Shown piece by piece: positions 36,662-45,573 of a stretch of 64,000 nt of DNA. Each line of letters opens with the position of its first letter. Position 1 is the stretch's first letter. Where the stretch lies: the NCBI RefSeq assembly GCF_900090235.1, contig NZ_LT607750.1, positions 2,988,501 to 3,052,500 on the forward strand, read 5' to 3'. The notes below the pieces were generated by a model. The model did no database searches and was not told the DNA's origin. It saw nothing but the letters and a program-made list of their open reading frames with translations. The translations under genes and the position numbers were made by a program. This DNA comes from Micromonospora echinaurantiaca. Lineage in GTDB: Bacteria > Actinomycetota > Actinomycetes > Mycobacteriales > Micromonosporaceae.

Positions 36662-38278
36662 TCAGACGCGCTCGGCTTGCAGCAGGTTGATGCCCGGGTA
36701 GGCCTGCGGGCGGATGCCGGTGAGCCGCTTGGGGTCCCAGGCGGTCATCAGCTCGGTGTGCACCACCGGGTAGAGGACGGCCTGCTCGGCGATGACGTCC
36801 AGGTACTGGTGGGTCAGGGCGAGTTTGCGGCTCTGGTCCGGCTCCCGGGTGGCCTGGTCCATGAGCGCGAAGAGGCTCTTGGCCTCGGCGCTGCTGTCCC
36901 ACTTGGTGTATTTCATCCAGGTGCCGCCCGGGGAGTAGTTGTAGCGGAGGATGAGGTCGGCGTCGAGGCCGAACTGGTTGGGGTTCGACGCTGCGGCCAC
37001 GACCTGGTAGTCCTGGGACTGGTCCATTTTCGTGAACAGCGCGCTGGTGTCCTGCGGCTGCAGGGTCGTCTTGACGCCGATGGCGTTCCAGGAGTTGGCG
37101 ATGGTGGGCAGGCAGTCGGCGATCCAGCTGACGTTGACCGCCATCAGGGTGATCGACAGGTTGGTGACGCCCGCCGCGGCGAGCAGGGACTTCGCCTTGG
37201 CCGGATCGTAGCTGTAGACGGTCTTCGCCTTCGCGTACGACGGGTTCTGCTCGTTGAGGAAGCTCGTGGATGCGGTGCCGTGGCCCTTGAGCGCGACGTC
37301 GATCATCTTCTGCGTGTCGATCGCGTAGAGCAGTGCTTGGCGGACCCGTATGTCGTCGAACGGCTTGGCGCCGGTGTTGAACATCAGGAACATGTGGTTC
37401 ATGCCCTTGCCGCCCTCGACGGTGAGGCCGGACTTCTTCAGCTGGTCGATGTTGGCGTACGGGATGTTGTCCGCGATCTGCGCCTCGGCCGACCCGCCGG
37501 AGATCTTCGCGACCCGCGCCGAGCTGTCCACGATCGACAGCCAGTTCATCTTCTTGAACCGGGCCTTGCGCGGGCCGTTGTAGTCCGCGTACGCCTCGAA
37601 GGTGGTGTTCGACTTCGGGTTGTGCGCGGTGAGCCGGTAGGGGCCCGAGCCGACCGCCTTGCCGCCCTTGGCGGCGTCCCAGCCGCCGGGCGCGCCGAAC
37701 ACGTGCTTCGGCATGATCTTGGCGATCGAGAGGCGGCGCAGGGCGTCCGGGAAGGGGAAGTGGAAGACCAGTTCCACAGTGCGGTCGTCGATTCGCCGCA
37801 CCTCCTTCAGCCAGGCGCGGAAGAACGAGCTGACCAGAGTGGACGTGTCGAGCACCCGCTCGAAGGTGAAGAGCACGTCGTCCACCGTCACCTTCTGGCC
37901 GTCGTGCCAGGTGGCGCCCTCGCGCAGGGTGAACCGCCACGCGGTGGACGCGGTGTCGGTGGGCAGCGCGGTGGCCAGCGCCGGGTAGGGCTCACGGCTG
38001 ACCGGGTCGGTCTCGATCAACCCTTCGTAGATGTGGTTGTTGGCGGCCATGGAAAACGCCGAGGCCGTCATCGTCGGGTCCCAGCTCTGGTCGTTGCCGT
38101 AGCCGATGACCGCGGTGACCAGGTCCTTGTCGGCACCGGCACCCACCGAACTGGTGGACGCCGGTCCGGACTGGCAGGCGGAGATGTTGGCGGTCACCAC
38201 CGCCGCCGCGCCGAGCATCCCACTGAAGCGCAGGAAGTCGCGGCGGCTGTAGTGAGGGCGGGATACCGGGGCGCTCAC
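36662..38278 (-). CDS. Tat-exported lipoprotein, family 5 ABC substrate-binding protein
   Basis: A 538-residue extracellular solute-binding protein of the DppA/OppA type. Residues 1-35 hold a twin-arginine motif (SRRDFLRF, Arg12-13), a hydrophobic segment and a lipobox ending at Cys35 (NISAC). The body has YEGLIETDP, WRFTLREGATWHDGQKVTVDDVLFT and the later lobe typical of family 5. Dpp-type systems can carry sialic acid (the SatABCD transporter of Haemophilus ducreyi is the known example), so here sialic acid or a glycan fragment is a likely ligand. The GTG at 38276-38278 has AGGAGG upstream. The operator-like sites at 38319-38343 precede it. Confidence 0.85.
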   Translation of the reverse strand: MSAPVSRPHYSRRDFLRFSGMLGAAAVVTANISACQSGPASTSSVGAGADKDLVTAVIGYGNDQSWDPTMTASAFSMAANNHIYEGLIETDPVSREPYPALATALPTDTASTAWRFTLREGATWHDGQKVTVDDVLFTFERVLDTSTLVSSFFRAWLKEVRRIDDRTVELVFHFPFPDALRRLSIAKIMPKHVFGAPGGWDAAKGGKAVGSGPYRLTAHNPKSNTTFEAYADYNGPRKARFKKMNWLSIVDSSARVAKISGGSAEAQIADNIPYANIDQLKKSGLTVEGGKGMNHMFLMFNTGAKPFDDIRVRQALLYAIDTQKMIDVALKGHGTASTSFLNEQNPSYAKAKTVYSYDPAKAKSLLAAAGVTNLSITLMAVNVSWIADCLPTIANSWNAIGVKTTLQPQDTSALFTKMDQSQDYQVVAAASNPNQFGLDADLILRYNYSPGGTWMKYTKWDSSAEAKSLFALMDQATREPDQSRKLALTHQYLDVIAEQAVLYPVVHTELMTAWDPKRLTGIRPQAYPGINLLQAERV

Positions 38279-38318
38279 GGTGCCTCCTACCGATTGGGTG
38301 ACTGAGGTAACTGCTAGG

Positions 38319-38343
38319 ACGTGGGACGTTCCACATCCCACCT
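38319..38343. promoter_or_regulatory. GntR operator-like sites F upstream of the ABC operon
   Basis: ACGTGGGACGT (38319-38329) is a perfect dyad of the shared pattern. ACATCCCACCT (38333-38343) is a second, weaker copy in the other orientation 14 bases on. They begin 41 bases upstream of the binding-protein start. Confidence 0.65.
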
Positions 38344-38459
38344 CCCCGGTTAGGATGGAGGCTAGAGTGGCCGAAGCAATCGGGTCAAGGGAATGAGTCA
38401 TTGAGGTTTCCCGGATGTTTCGGCCCCGGCGCCGGCCGGAAAGGACCGGCCGACGCAAG

Positions 38460-38470
38460 TCATGGGATGT
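38460..38470. promoter_or_regulatory. GntR operator-like site G upstream of GntR gene 2
   Basis: TCATGGGATGT matches the shared dyad at 10 of 11 positions and ends 23 bases before the ATG of the second GntR gene. Confidence 0.55.
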
Positions 38471-38493
38471 CCAGCGGAAGGTTGACCCCGAGC

Positions 38494-39216
38494 ATGAGCG
38501 TTGCCGACCGTCCCGTCCGTCCGCGAACGAGTCGCGCCGCCGAAGCCCGGGAGGCGGTGAAACGACTGATCCTCGACCGGGGCCTCGGCGTCGGCGACGC
38601 GTTGCCCACCGAAACGGAGCTGATGAGGGAACTCGGCATCAGCCGCAACTCGGTCCGGGAGGCACTCAAGGCGTTGCAGGCCGTGGGCATCGTCGAAATC
38701 CGGCACGGCTTCGGCATGTTCGTCGGGCAGATGTCCCTCGGCGGCCTGGTCGACGAACTGGCCTTCCACGGCCGGATCACCCCCGCCGGTGGCGGCCACC
38801 AGCTCGCCTATCTGATGCAGGTCCGGGAGGCGCTGGAGAGCGGCCTGGTCATCCAGCTCATCGAACGGCACCGCGAGGCCGATCTGACCGCCGCGGTTGA
38901 CGTGCTGGACCAGATGGCGGTGGAGGCCCGTCTCGGAGCCGTATCACCGCAGACCGACCGGCTCTTCCACGACGTGCTCTACCTACCGCTACGCAACCCC
39001 CTCGTCGGCCAGCTGCTGGGCGCCTTCTGGGACGTGTACCACCAGCTACGGCTGGACCTCGGCACGCCGACCGAGTCACCGCAGGAGGTCGTGCACCGTC
39101 ACCGGGTGATCCACGAAGCCGTTGTCGCCGGCGACAAGGAGGCAGCCGTCACCGCCGTGCGGGCCCACTTCGACGGCGTACGCGAGCGGCTGGCACGCCT
39201 ACGCGATCGATCCTGA
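38494..39216 (+). CDS. FadR-type GntR regulator 2
   Basis: A 240-residue repressor divergent from the ABC transporter operon. The winged helix-turn-helix (about 18-85) has recognition segment GISRNSVREALKALQAVGIV and wing RHGFGMFVG, nearly identical to GntR regulator 1 at 27731. The FCD domain (about 105-230) has DRLFHDVLYL and HRHRVIHEA as metal/ligand candidates. The ligand pocket regions differ more than the DNA-binding parts, so the two may bind the same operator with different inducers. The ATG at 38494 follows GGAAGG by 12 bases; an ATG at 38463 would overlap the operator. Confidence 0.85.
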   Translation: MSVADRPVRPRTSRAAEAREAVKRLILDRGLGVGDALPTETELMRELGISRNSVREALKALQAVGIVEIRHGFGMFVGQMSLGGLVDELAFHGRITPAGGGHQLAYLMQVREALESGLVIQLIERHREADLTAAVDVLDQMAVEARLGAVSPQTDRLFHDVLYLPLRNPLVGQLLGAFWDVYHQLRLDLGTPTESPQEVVHRHRVIHEAVVAGDKEAAVTAVRAHFDGVRERLARLRDRS

Positions 39217-39545
39217 CCCGCCGCTTCGCCACCGCGGTCGGGCGAGGGCCGCCGCGCCCGCTCACCCGCAGATAATCCGTCCGCTAAGCCGGGTCCGGAC
39301 GGCGGAACCACGGGGTCAGCTTTCCCTACCTTGTTGATCGTCCGGGCTGTCGTACTGTCCGGGCAGCCGGGAGCACCGGGGCATGCCTTTCAGTTTTCTG
39401 CCGTTGATGGCTTCGCTTGATTGGCCAACCCGGTGCTCCACGACGCCGTGACCGCTAATTGAGATCTGCGACATCGATCGCTGCGTAGGGAATGGACGGC
39501 CAGCGCGTCGACGGCATCCCGATCACGAGCAGGGAGAGGGCTGGA
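39217..39545. mobile_element. Probable left flank of the IS110-like element
   Basis: No gene is present. The stretch from about 39400 to 39545 leads directly to the start of an IS110 transposase reading frame and probably is the non-coding left end of that element. No target duplication was found, and the left boundary is not defined. Confidence 0.35.
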
Positions 39546-40320
39546 ATGCAGCAGGTCGAGCAAGCATGGGCCGGAATCGACGCCGGTAAGGGCCACCACC
39601 ACCTGGTGGTCGTCGACTGCGAAAGGCGGCGGCTGCTGTCTCCGGGTGTCCAACGATGAACCCGAACTGGCTGCGGCGATGACCGCAGTCCTCGCCGGAG
39701 CGGAGAAAGTGATCTCGCCCATCGACCTGACCGATGGACCGGCCGCTCTTGTCATCACGCTCCTGCTCGAGCCCGGCCAGCGGGTCCTCTACCTGCCAGG
39801 TGTGGTAGTCAACCGCATCGCCGGTGCCTACCGCGGCGAGGGCAAGACCGACGCCAAGGACGCCGCCGTCATCGCTGACCAGGCCCGCATGCGCCGCGAC
39901 CTTCGTGAGCTGCACCTCGACGACACCCTGCTCGCTGAACTTCGCATGCACACCGCCCACCGCGCCGACCTCGCGGCCGACCGCACCCGCACCATCAACC
40001 GGCTACGGGTACGGCTGCTCGGCATTTTCCCCGCCCTGGAACGCGCACTCGACTTCACCAATCGCGGACCGCTCATGCTCATCAGCCAGTTCCAGATACC
40101 CACCCCTCTCATCGCAACCGGGCGAGAGGAACTGGCAAGCTGGCTCCGCGAGCGCAAAGTCCGCCACGCGAACAAGCTCGCCGCGGCAGCGATACACACC
40201 GCCGAAGCTCAGCACGTCCGCGTTCCCGGTGAGGCGATGGCCGGGGAGCTCGTCGGCCGGCCTGCGGCCAACGTCATCGACCTCGACCGGCAGCTCACCA
40301 TCGGTCAGACGGGGCCATAG
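39546..40320 (+). mobile_element. IS110-family transposase, frameshifted and truncated
   Basis: ATG 39546 opens QVEQAWAGIDAGKGHHHLVV with the first DEDD Asp, but this frame stops near 39657. The next frame continues VSNDEPELAAAM, then LYLPGVVVNRIAGAYRGEGK and TDAKDAAVIADQAR (second catalytic region), LRMHTAHRADLAADR, and ends abruptly after IDLDRQLTIGQ at 40320. The C-terminal Ser-containing domain is absent. A frameshift near 39640 plus the truncation mean no transposase is made. The end overlaps the 3' end of the LuxR gene. Confidence 0.75.
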
Positions 40321-41403
40321 GCCGTGGCGCCGGGTCGGTCGCGCAGCGGCCAGTAGTTCTCCGTGAACAGGCGGGCCACCAGTTCGCCCCGGCTGGAAAC
40401 CTGGGCCTTGTCGAAGATCGCCTTGATGTGGTCGCGGACCGTGTGCGCGGAGATGAACAGCGCCGCGGCGATGTCAGTGGTAGCGAGGCCACGCGCGATG
40501 TGCTGGGCGATCTCCAGTTCGCGGGGCGAGAGGCCGTAGGCGTCGGCGATTATCGGCGCCATGTCGGAGGCGGGGGCCGGCTCGATGATGAGCGCCGTCG
40601 GGCCGGGACGATCGTCGGGGCCGCTGAGGCACGAGGCGTGGCAGGCAAGCCAGCCGCCGTCGCGGGTACGGATCCGCGCCCGCGCGGTCCGCCCGTCCCG
40701 TTCGGAGGCGACCGCCCGTGCCTGCGCTGCCGTCACGACGACGCAGACCGGGAGGCGGACGCCGAGGGCCGACGGCTCGGTCGGTCCGTCCGGCACCAGG
40801 GCGAGGTAGTGCCGGGCCTCATCATTGATCGAGGTGGCGGTTCCGTCGGGGGCGAAAAGGATCATGCCGGGCGCGGACGGACCGCCGAGCGCCGACGCGG
40901 CGGACGGGCGGGCGGGCGAGAGAGCGCAGCCGTGCACCGAGTGACGCGGACAGGCCCACGACCACATCGATCTCGGTCGGACCGAACGGTGCCCGTCCCG
41001 TGCTCCGGAACAGGCTGACGACACCCCACGGCTTGCCGCCGGCGCGCAGCACCGCGCGGAGCTCGTCGATCACACCCTGGCCCCGCAGCCGCCGGTACTG
41101 TGCGCTGCGTCCGGGCAGGTCACCGGTGTTCCACCGCAGCGCGCCGGCGGCGGTGACCGAGCGAGCCAGCTCGCGGAAGGGTATGACGGTCTCCTCCAGC
41201 AGCTCGCATTCCCAGTAGGCGTAACACTGCGCGCCGCCGTCGAGGTTCTGCACCCACATCGGGGCAGTCACCAGTCCGGTCTCCGGGTCGGTGACCGACC
41301 ACACCGCGGCATCGAAGACGACGCGCTCGCGGAGCCGGGCCGAGACCCGGGAAAAGAGCTGCAGGGAGTCGGTCGCCTCAGCGATCGGGTCGTGGCGCAC
41401 CAT
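40305..41403 (-). pseudogene. LuxR-type regulator with one frameshift
   Basis: The N-terminal frame from ATG 41403 (RBS GGAGAGGAG) is a GAF-like sensor region (DAAVWSVTDPETGLVTAPMW, VVSLFRSTGRAPFGPTEIDV) and drifts into Arg-rich sequence after LRSLA near 40920. The next frame continues with PGMILFAPDGTATSINDEA, DGGWLACHASCL and the LuxR helix-turn-helix at the C-terminus (YGLSPRELEIAQHIARGLAT, ISAHTVRDHIKAIFDK). A one-base change in the repeated GCCC run near 40910-40920 would join them into a regulator of about 360 residues. It could be an error in the sequence or a real mutation. It is divergent from the FAD-protein gene. Confidence 0.75.
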
Positions 41404-41579
41404 CCGGTCTCTCCTCTCCGACTGTCAACCACCCAGCCTGCCTCCGCGCGACGCTGCCTCCCATCCCGCGTTTGGGGGGGGTCGACCACGCCTGGCACCC
41501 CGTCGGCGAGGGATGGGAGACACGGGCCACGGCGACGAGAGTCGTGACGAGGCGACCAAGGACTCGTAAAGGGTGGCAC

Positions 41580-43028
41580 ATGGAGATCGGAATCGTCGGC
41601 GCGGGAGCGTCCACGGTAGGACTGTTGGACGCGCTGGCCCGGTTTGCGCGGGGGCCGGGCGCGCTCACGATCCTCGAGCCGTCGCCGCACCTGTGGCGCG
41701 GGCGCGCCTTCGCGCCGGATCTGGAGTCGGTGTTGGTCAACACCCCTCCGATGATCATGTCCGCCAACCACGGCGACCCCGGACACTACGGCCGGTGGCT
41801 CGCGGACCGGGCTGCCTCGTACCTCGACCGGCGCCTCGGCCAGCCGATCGTTCCGCGTGGCGTGTACGGCAGCTACCTGGAGCAGACCGCCGAATCCGCC
41901 CTGGCCAGTCTGCGGCGGACCGGATGGCGGGCCGACGTGGTACGTGAGCGCGTGGTCGGGGTCCTCCCGTCGGACCGGCCCACGCTGGTCACCCACACCG
42001 GACGACGTCACATGGTTGACGTCGCTGTGCTAGCCGTGGGATGCGGAACCCCGCAGGATCACTACGGGCTCAGTGGCAGCCTCGGATTCGTCCGCGACCC
42101 CTACCCGCTTGCCACCACCCTCGCCGACGTCGCGCCCGAACGGGACGTCGCCGTCGTCGGTAGCGGCCTCACGGCGGTCGACATCGTCGTTTCGCTGGCA
42201 GCGCGGGGCCACACGGGGCGGATCAGTCTGCTGTCCCGCAGTGGAGTGCTGCCGGCCGTATGGCAGCGACCGGCGAGAGTCGCGATGAATCAGCTGACCA
42301 CCGACCGGCTGACGGCCCTCGCCCGCGAGCATGACGCGTTGACGCTCGACCACCTGTGGTCGTTGCTGGACGCCGAACTGGGCCCGGACCTGACCGAGCT
42401 CACCGAGGAGGTGCGGGCGACCAACTCGGAGGACCCGATCGAACGGTTGCGGCGCCACCTGTCGCTGATCGACTCGCCCGGCATGGGCCGCCGCCTCCTC
42501 CAGCAGGCCGTGCACGTCGTCGGGCCGCACGCCTGGCGTCTGCTGCGACAGACCGACCGCGACGTACTGCGCGGCCGGCACTTCCGCGCGATCGCCAGCC
42601 TCAGCTCTCCGACGGTGCCCGGCAACGCCGCCACCATGCTGGAACTCCTGGAAACGGGGCAACTGGCCGTGATCCCCGGCGTGCGGAAGATCGAGCCCGG
42701 CGACGGCGGCTTCCGGGTGTTCACCGACGGAAGCGTCCGGAGCGCCGACGTCGTCATCAACGCCATCAACCCGCCACCGCACTCGATCCCCGAAAGCGCC
42801 CACGCCCTGATCGCGTCGATGCTCACCGCGGGGACCGCCGAACTCCACCCTGACGGCGGGCTGAACGTCGAGCCCACGACCGGACGGCTGGTGGCCTCCG
42901 GGCACGTGGACCCCCACTGGTACGCGGTGGGCGACCTTGCCGGAGGCGGATCCTTCATCACCACCAGCATCCCGGGCCTGGTCGCACGCGCCGAGGCGAC
43001 CGCGCGTGCGATCGTGTGTCGCCGCTGA
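41580..43028 (+). CDS. FAD/NAD(P)-binding oxidoreductase
   Basis: A 482-residue flavoprotein. The N-terminal GIVGAGASTVGLLDAL is a Rossmann dinucleotide motif, and an internal VAVVGSGLTAVDIVVSLAAR is a second. VLAVGCGTPQDHY and the ending YAVGDLAGGGSFITTSIPGL fit the FAD-NAD(P)-binding family PF13454. Substrate unknown. The first ATG after the in-frame upstream sequence (41580) follows AAAGGG. It is divergent from the frameshifted LuxR gene, which may once have controlled it. Confidence 0.8.
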   Translation: MEIGIVGAGASTVGLLDALARFARGPGALTILEPSPHLWRGRAFAPDLESVLVNTPPMIMSANHGDPGHYGRWLADRAASYLDRRLGQPIVPRGVYGSYLEQTAESALASLRRTGWRADVVRERVVGVLPSDRPTLVTHTGRRHMVDVAVLAVGCGTPQDHYGLSGSLGFVRDPYPLATTLADVAPERDVAVVGSGLTAVDIVVSLAARGHTGRISLLSRSGVLPAVWQRPARVAMNQLTTDRLTALAREHDALTLDHLWSLLDAELGPDLTELTEEVRATNSEDPIERLRRHLSLIDSPGMGRRLLQQAVHVVGPHAWRLLRQTDRDVLRGRHFRAIASLSSPTVPGNAATMLELLETGQLAVIPGVRKIEPGDGGFRVFTDGSVRSADVVINAINPPPHSIPESAHALIASMLTAGTAELHPDGGLNVEPTTGRLVASGHVDPHWYAVGDLAGGGSFITTSIPGLVARAEATARAIVCRR

Positions 43029-43033
43029 GGTGT

Positions 43034-43600
43034 TTAGTCGCTGCCAGATGCACGAGAGCGGTCTTCGAGCACTTCGCGGGCGGCCTGCTCACTTCGCCCA
43101 AACCCAATGTCTCGGACCCTGGCTTGCACGATTCCGTTGCGGTCACGCCGCTGCGGCAGCCTCACCCGGAGCGTTGTCGTTGATCCCGTGAGTTCGACGC
43201 TCCAGCCACCGGCCGTCTGTTCAACCGCGGTGACCTCGAAGCCACCGTTTCCGTCCTCGCCGTTTCGGCGCGACCTGAGGCGGGCAGCCTCTCTCGCGAA
43301 CGCCACCACCTCCGTCTCGTTCAGAGCGGGCCCATCCTTGCTGCGGCGGAGGGCGCCGAGTGCCGCCTTGAGGGCGTCGTAGGTGGCGTTCCCGAGGATG
43401 CCGCCGCTGACTGCGCCGCCGAGCCAGAACACGAACTCGTGTATCGCAGGAGGAATATCTGCTTCGTCGTAGAGAACCTGTTCGTTCGACAGCTCCGGAC
43501 GGAGGTCATCGGGGGGTTGGGCAGAGTCACGATCCACCCGGGAAGGGTAGTCACCGGCGTCAACGTCGAGGCTTCCCCTTGGCCCTGGCAGATGTGCCAC
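43034..43600 (-). CDS. Hypothetical protein with one Gly-rich hydrophobic segment
   Basis: Up to 188 residues. The middle has IHEFVFWLGGAVSGGILGNA, a weak membrane segment, followed by an Arg/Lys-rich helical part (ALGALRRSKDG, FAREAARLRSRR) and a beta-rich end (FEVTAVEQTAGGWSVELT). The ordered charge pattern suggests a real gene, but I do not recognise a family. The start may be internal. It converges on the FAD-protein gene with a gap of about five bases. Confidence 0.5.
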   Translation of the reverse strand: MAHLPGPRGSLDVDAGDYPSRVDRDSAQPPDDLRPELSNEQVLYDEADIPPAIHEFVFWLGGAVSGGILGNATYDALKAALGALRRSKDGPALNETEVVAFAREAARLRSRRNGEDGNGGFEVTAVEQTAGGWSVELTGSTTTLRVRLPQRRDRNGIVQARVRDIGFGRSEQAAREVLEDRSRASGSD

Positions 43601-43621
43601 CGTTCGAGGGTCGTCCCCAGC

Positions 43622-43960
43622 TCAGGTAGGACGCGGAACAAACACCTCGTCCTGCTCTGCAGCGGCAGCTAACCCCAGGGCGTCATACCCGCGCCCCAAC
43701 GCGTCCAGCAGATCCCCGGCACGTGTAGATGTGATCGGCAACGGGTCGCCCCCGTTGGCCGGACTGTCCGGCAGGCACAGATCCAACTCCTGCTGCCCCG
43801 CGGCCAGCCGCTGCCGCGCTACCGCCTTGAGTAGCTCCACGTCCGCGTCCGTGTGCGCGGACCCGGCGTGCACGATGTCCCGCGATCCCCGGCGCTGGGA
43901 ATGCGCGACCTGCACCGCCCGCCCCCAGAGGCCGTCATACCGTCCGCACGTGCACCACGA
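43622..43960 (-). mobile_element. IS1634-like transposase N-terminal fragment
   Basis: The frame AVQVAHSQRRGSRDIVHAGS followed by AHTDADVELLKAVARQRLAAGQ and GDLLDALGRGYDALGL matches the N-terminal part of IS1634-type transposases as I remember them (V-x-HAGSAHTDA and a later G-YD-x-LG). The very start is out of frame and the DDE core is missing. It ends at a stop at 43622. Confidence 0.5.
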
Positions 43961-43996
43961 CCGACACGATACAAACCGCTGAATTCGTGTGCTGAT

Positions 43997-44923
43997 TTAC
44001 GCACTAGCCCGGCGGAGGCGTTCGGCTGCCTGCGCCCGCAGCGCATCGGCGCCCGCCGGGGTGCCACCGCACAGTGCCATCTCCCGGGCGTTGTACGCAG
44101 CCATCCACAAGCTGGCCGCCCAGGCGATCTCCAACTCCACGGTCGTGAACGGGCGCCGTCGTATGTCTTGATAAGCCACCAGGAACGCCTCGGAGCTTTC
44201 GATCGGCGCTAGCGTGGGCGGCCCGTCACTGGCGAACGACCCGCTCGCCGCTCCCACCAGCGCCGCCTCCGGCTGCCAGGCCAGGCTGTCCCAGTCGTGC
44301 ACCGCCCACACCTGCCCACCCTGCCACCGCAGGTTTTGCGCCTCGAAGTCGGCGTGGCCGAGCACGTACGGCAAGCGGGCGGCCAGCAGCCGCTCCCGGG
44401 CCCGCTCAGCCGCCTGGACAATGTGCTCGGACACGACACTCTGGTCCCGGCTGTCGAGAAATTCGATGGCCGGCCACACCCCGGAATCGGTGTGGTCCCA
44501 GCGCACCCAGGGCGGATTCGGCAGCGGCGGCGCGACGGGCACGCCGGCAAGTTCGGCCATCAGCCGGGCGAACACCTCTGCGCAGCGCACAGCAATGTCC
44601 GGGGAGTCCCCGTGCAACACCTCGCCGCCGGGCCGGAATTCCTCGGCGTGCACGGCCAGTGCACCGACACCGACCACCAGCGTGAGCGGCCGGGCACACG
44701 GAAACCCGCGCTCGGCCAGCCGGGCCTGCGCCGCGACACACGATGAGGCCCGGCCGCCGTCGGCGCGCGCCTTGACCACGACGTCCCTGCCACCGACCAA
44801 CCGCAGACCGAACACCATCGAGACCTGTCGCGACTGGAACAGCACGTCGGCGGGTTCGCCGCCCAACTGGTCAAGACACCAAGCCGGTAGCCAGTTCGGC
44901 AGCTCGTCCAACGACACACTCAC
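43997..44923 (-). CDS. Aminoglycoside phosphotransferase/choline kinase-fold protein
   Basis: About 308 residues. It has the N-lobe Lys (VVVKARADGG), the catalytic loop HADFEAQNLRW (H-x-D-x5-N) and the metal motif VHDWDSLAW (D-x-D) of the APH family. The C-terminal helices (ELEIAWAASLWMAAYNAREM) are typical. It could phosphorylate a small hydroxylated metabolite or antibiotic; resistance is not shown. The GTG near 44923 is chosen because upstream sequence is not family-like. Confidence 0.8.
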   Translation of the reverse strand: MSVSLDELPNWLPAWCLDQLGGEPADVLFQSRQVSMVFGLRLVGGRDVVVKARADGGRASSCVAAQARLAERGFPCARPLTLVVGVGALAVHAEEFRPGGEVLHGDSPDIAVRCAEVFARLMAELAGVPVAPPLPNPPWVRWDHTDSGVWPAIEFLDSRDQSVVSEHIVQAAERARERLLAARLPYVLGHADFEAQNLRWQGGQVWAVHDWDSLAWQPEAALVGAASGSFASDGPPTLAPIESSEAFLVAYQDIRRRPFTTVELEIAWAASLWMAAYNAREMALCGGTPAGADALRAQAAERLRRASA

Positions 44924-45044
44924 GACTGTGCCATAGTCACCGATCGCGCCGGAGGCGAGATCGTCTGCTGGACGAGCCACCGGACCTCCGTGACGATCCG
45001 CCCTGCCACACCTCGCCCGATGCAGTGCCGCAGTCATCACCGAC

Positions 45045-45150
45045 CCGCACGGGTGAGTGCGGCGAAGTCGGCGCGTAGGGCGGTGTAGACGTCGCGGACG
45101 ATGTAGCGCCTGAGGCAGACCACGAGCTCACACCGCACTCGGCGGCCATC
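45045..45150 (-). mobile_element. IS110-like transposase C-terminal fragment (probable)
   Basis: The minus-strand frame reads LRRYIVRDVYTALRADFAAL to a stop near 45046. This resembles the C-terminal L-K-R-Y-I-A-R-E helix of some transposases. Only about 30 residues remain, so the assignment is weak. Confidence 0.35.
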
Positions 45151-45194
45151 CACCCACCAGCCACGTCCCACGTCCCTGGGCAGAACAGCTCGGC

Positions 45195-45500
45195 CTAGTG
45201 GCGTTGCTTGCCTGTTGATGAGAGGAACTCCTCATGCGTCCACGACTCGGCCCGGGCCCGCTCCGCCAGCCTCTCGACCGACGCGGCCAGAGACGGCGCC
45301 TTCAGGGCGCGGGTGAGGAACGCGATCTCCGAGGCGACATTGCGGCTGGCCTTGGCGGCCATCACGCAGCCACCTCATCGAGGCCGAACATGCGGTCGTA
45401 GTCACTCAACGGCCGCCGTTCGACGCGGGCGTCAACGGCGGCCGTGGGAGTGCGTTGGGCGGCGATGCGCAAGCCCGGAAACGCCGAGCCATCCACACGG
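45195..45500 (-). mobile_element. IS21-family remnant: IstA end and IstB start
   Basis: The minus strand first carries the IstA C-terminus (VERRPLSDYDRMFGLDEVAA, stop at 45362-45364) and then, overlapping by one base (TGATG), the IstB helper ATPase N-terminus from 45362 (ASRNVASEIAFLTRALKAPS, then AESWTHEEF), which stops early at 45195. The one-base overlap is typical of intact IS21. The rest of both genes is missing, so the element is dead. Confidence 0.75.
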
Positions 45501-45573
45501 TCAGCGGGACTGGTGAAGCGGTGGCTGGGCCTGAGGTAGGGCTCGCCCGCTCGACGGTCGAAGCGTCGGTCGA

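Noticed and set aside
36677..38305. 542-codon plus-strand frame opposite the binding-protein gene
   Set aside because: Antisense shadow. The minus strand has a signal peptide, lipobox and family 5 motifs.
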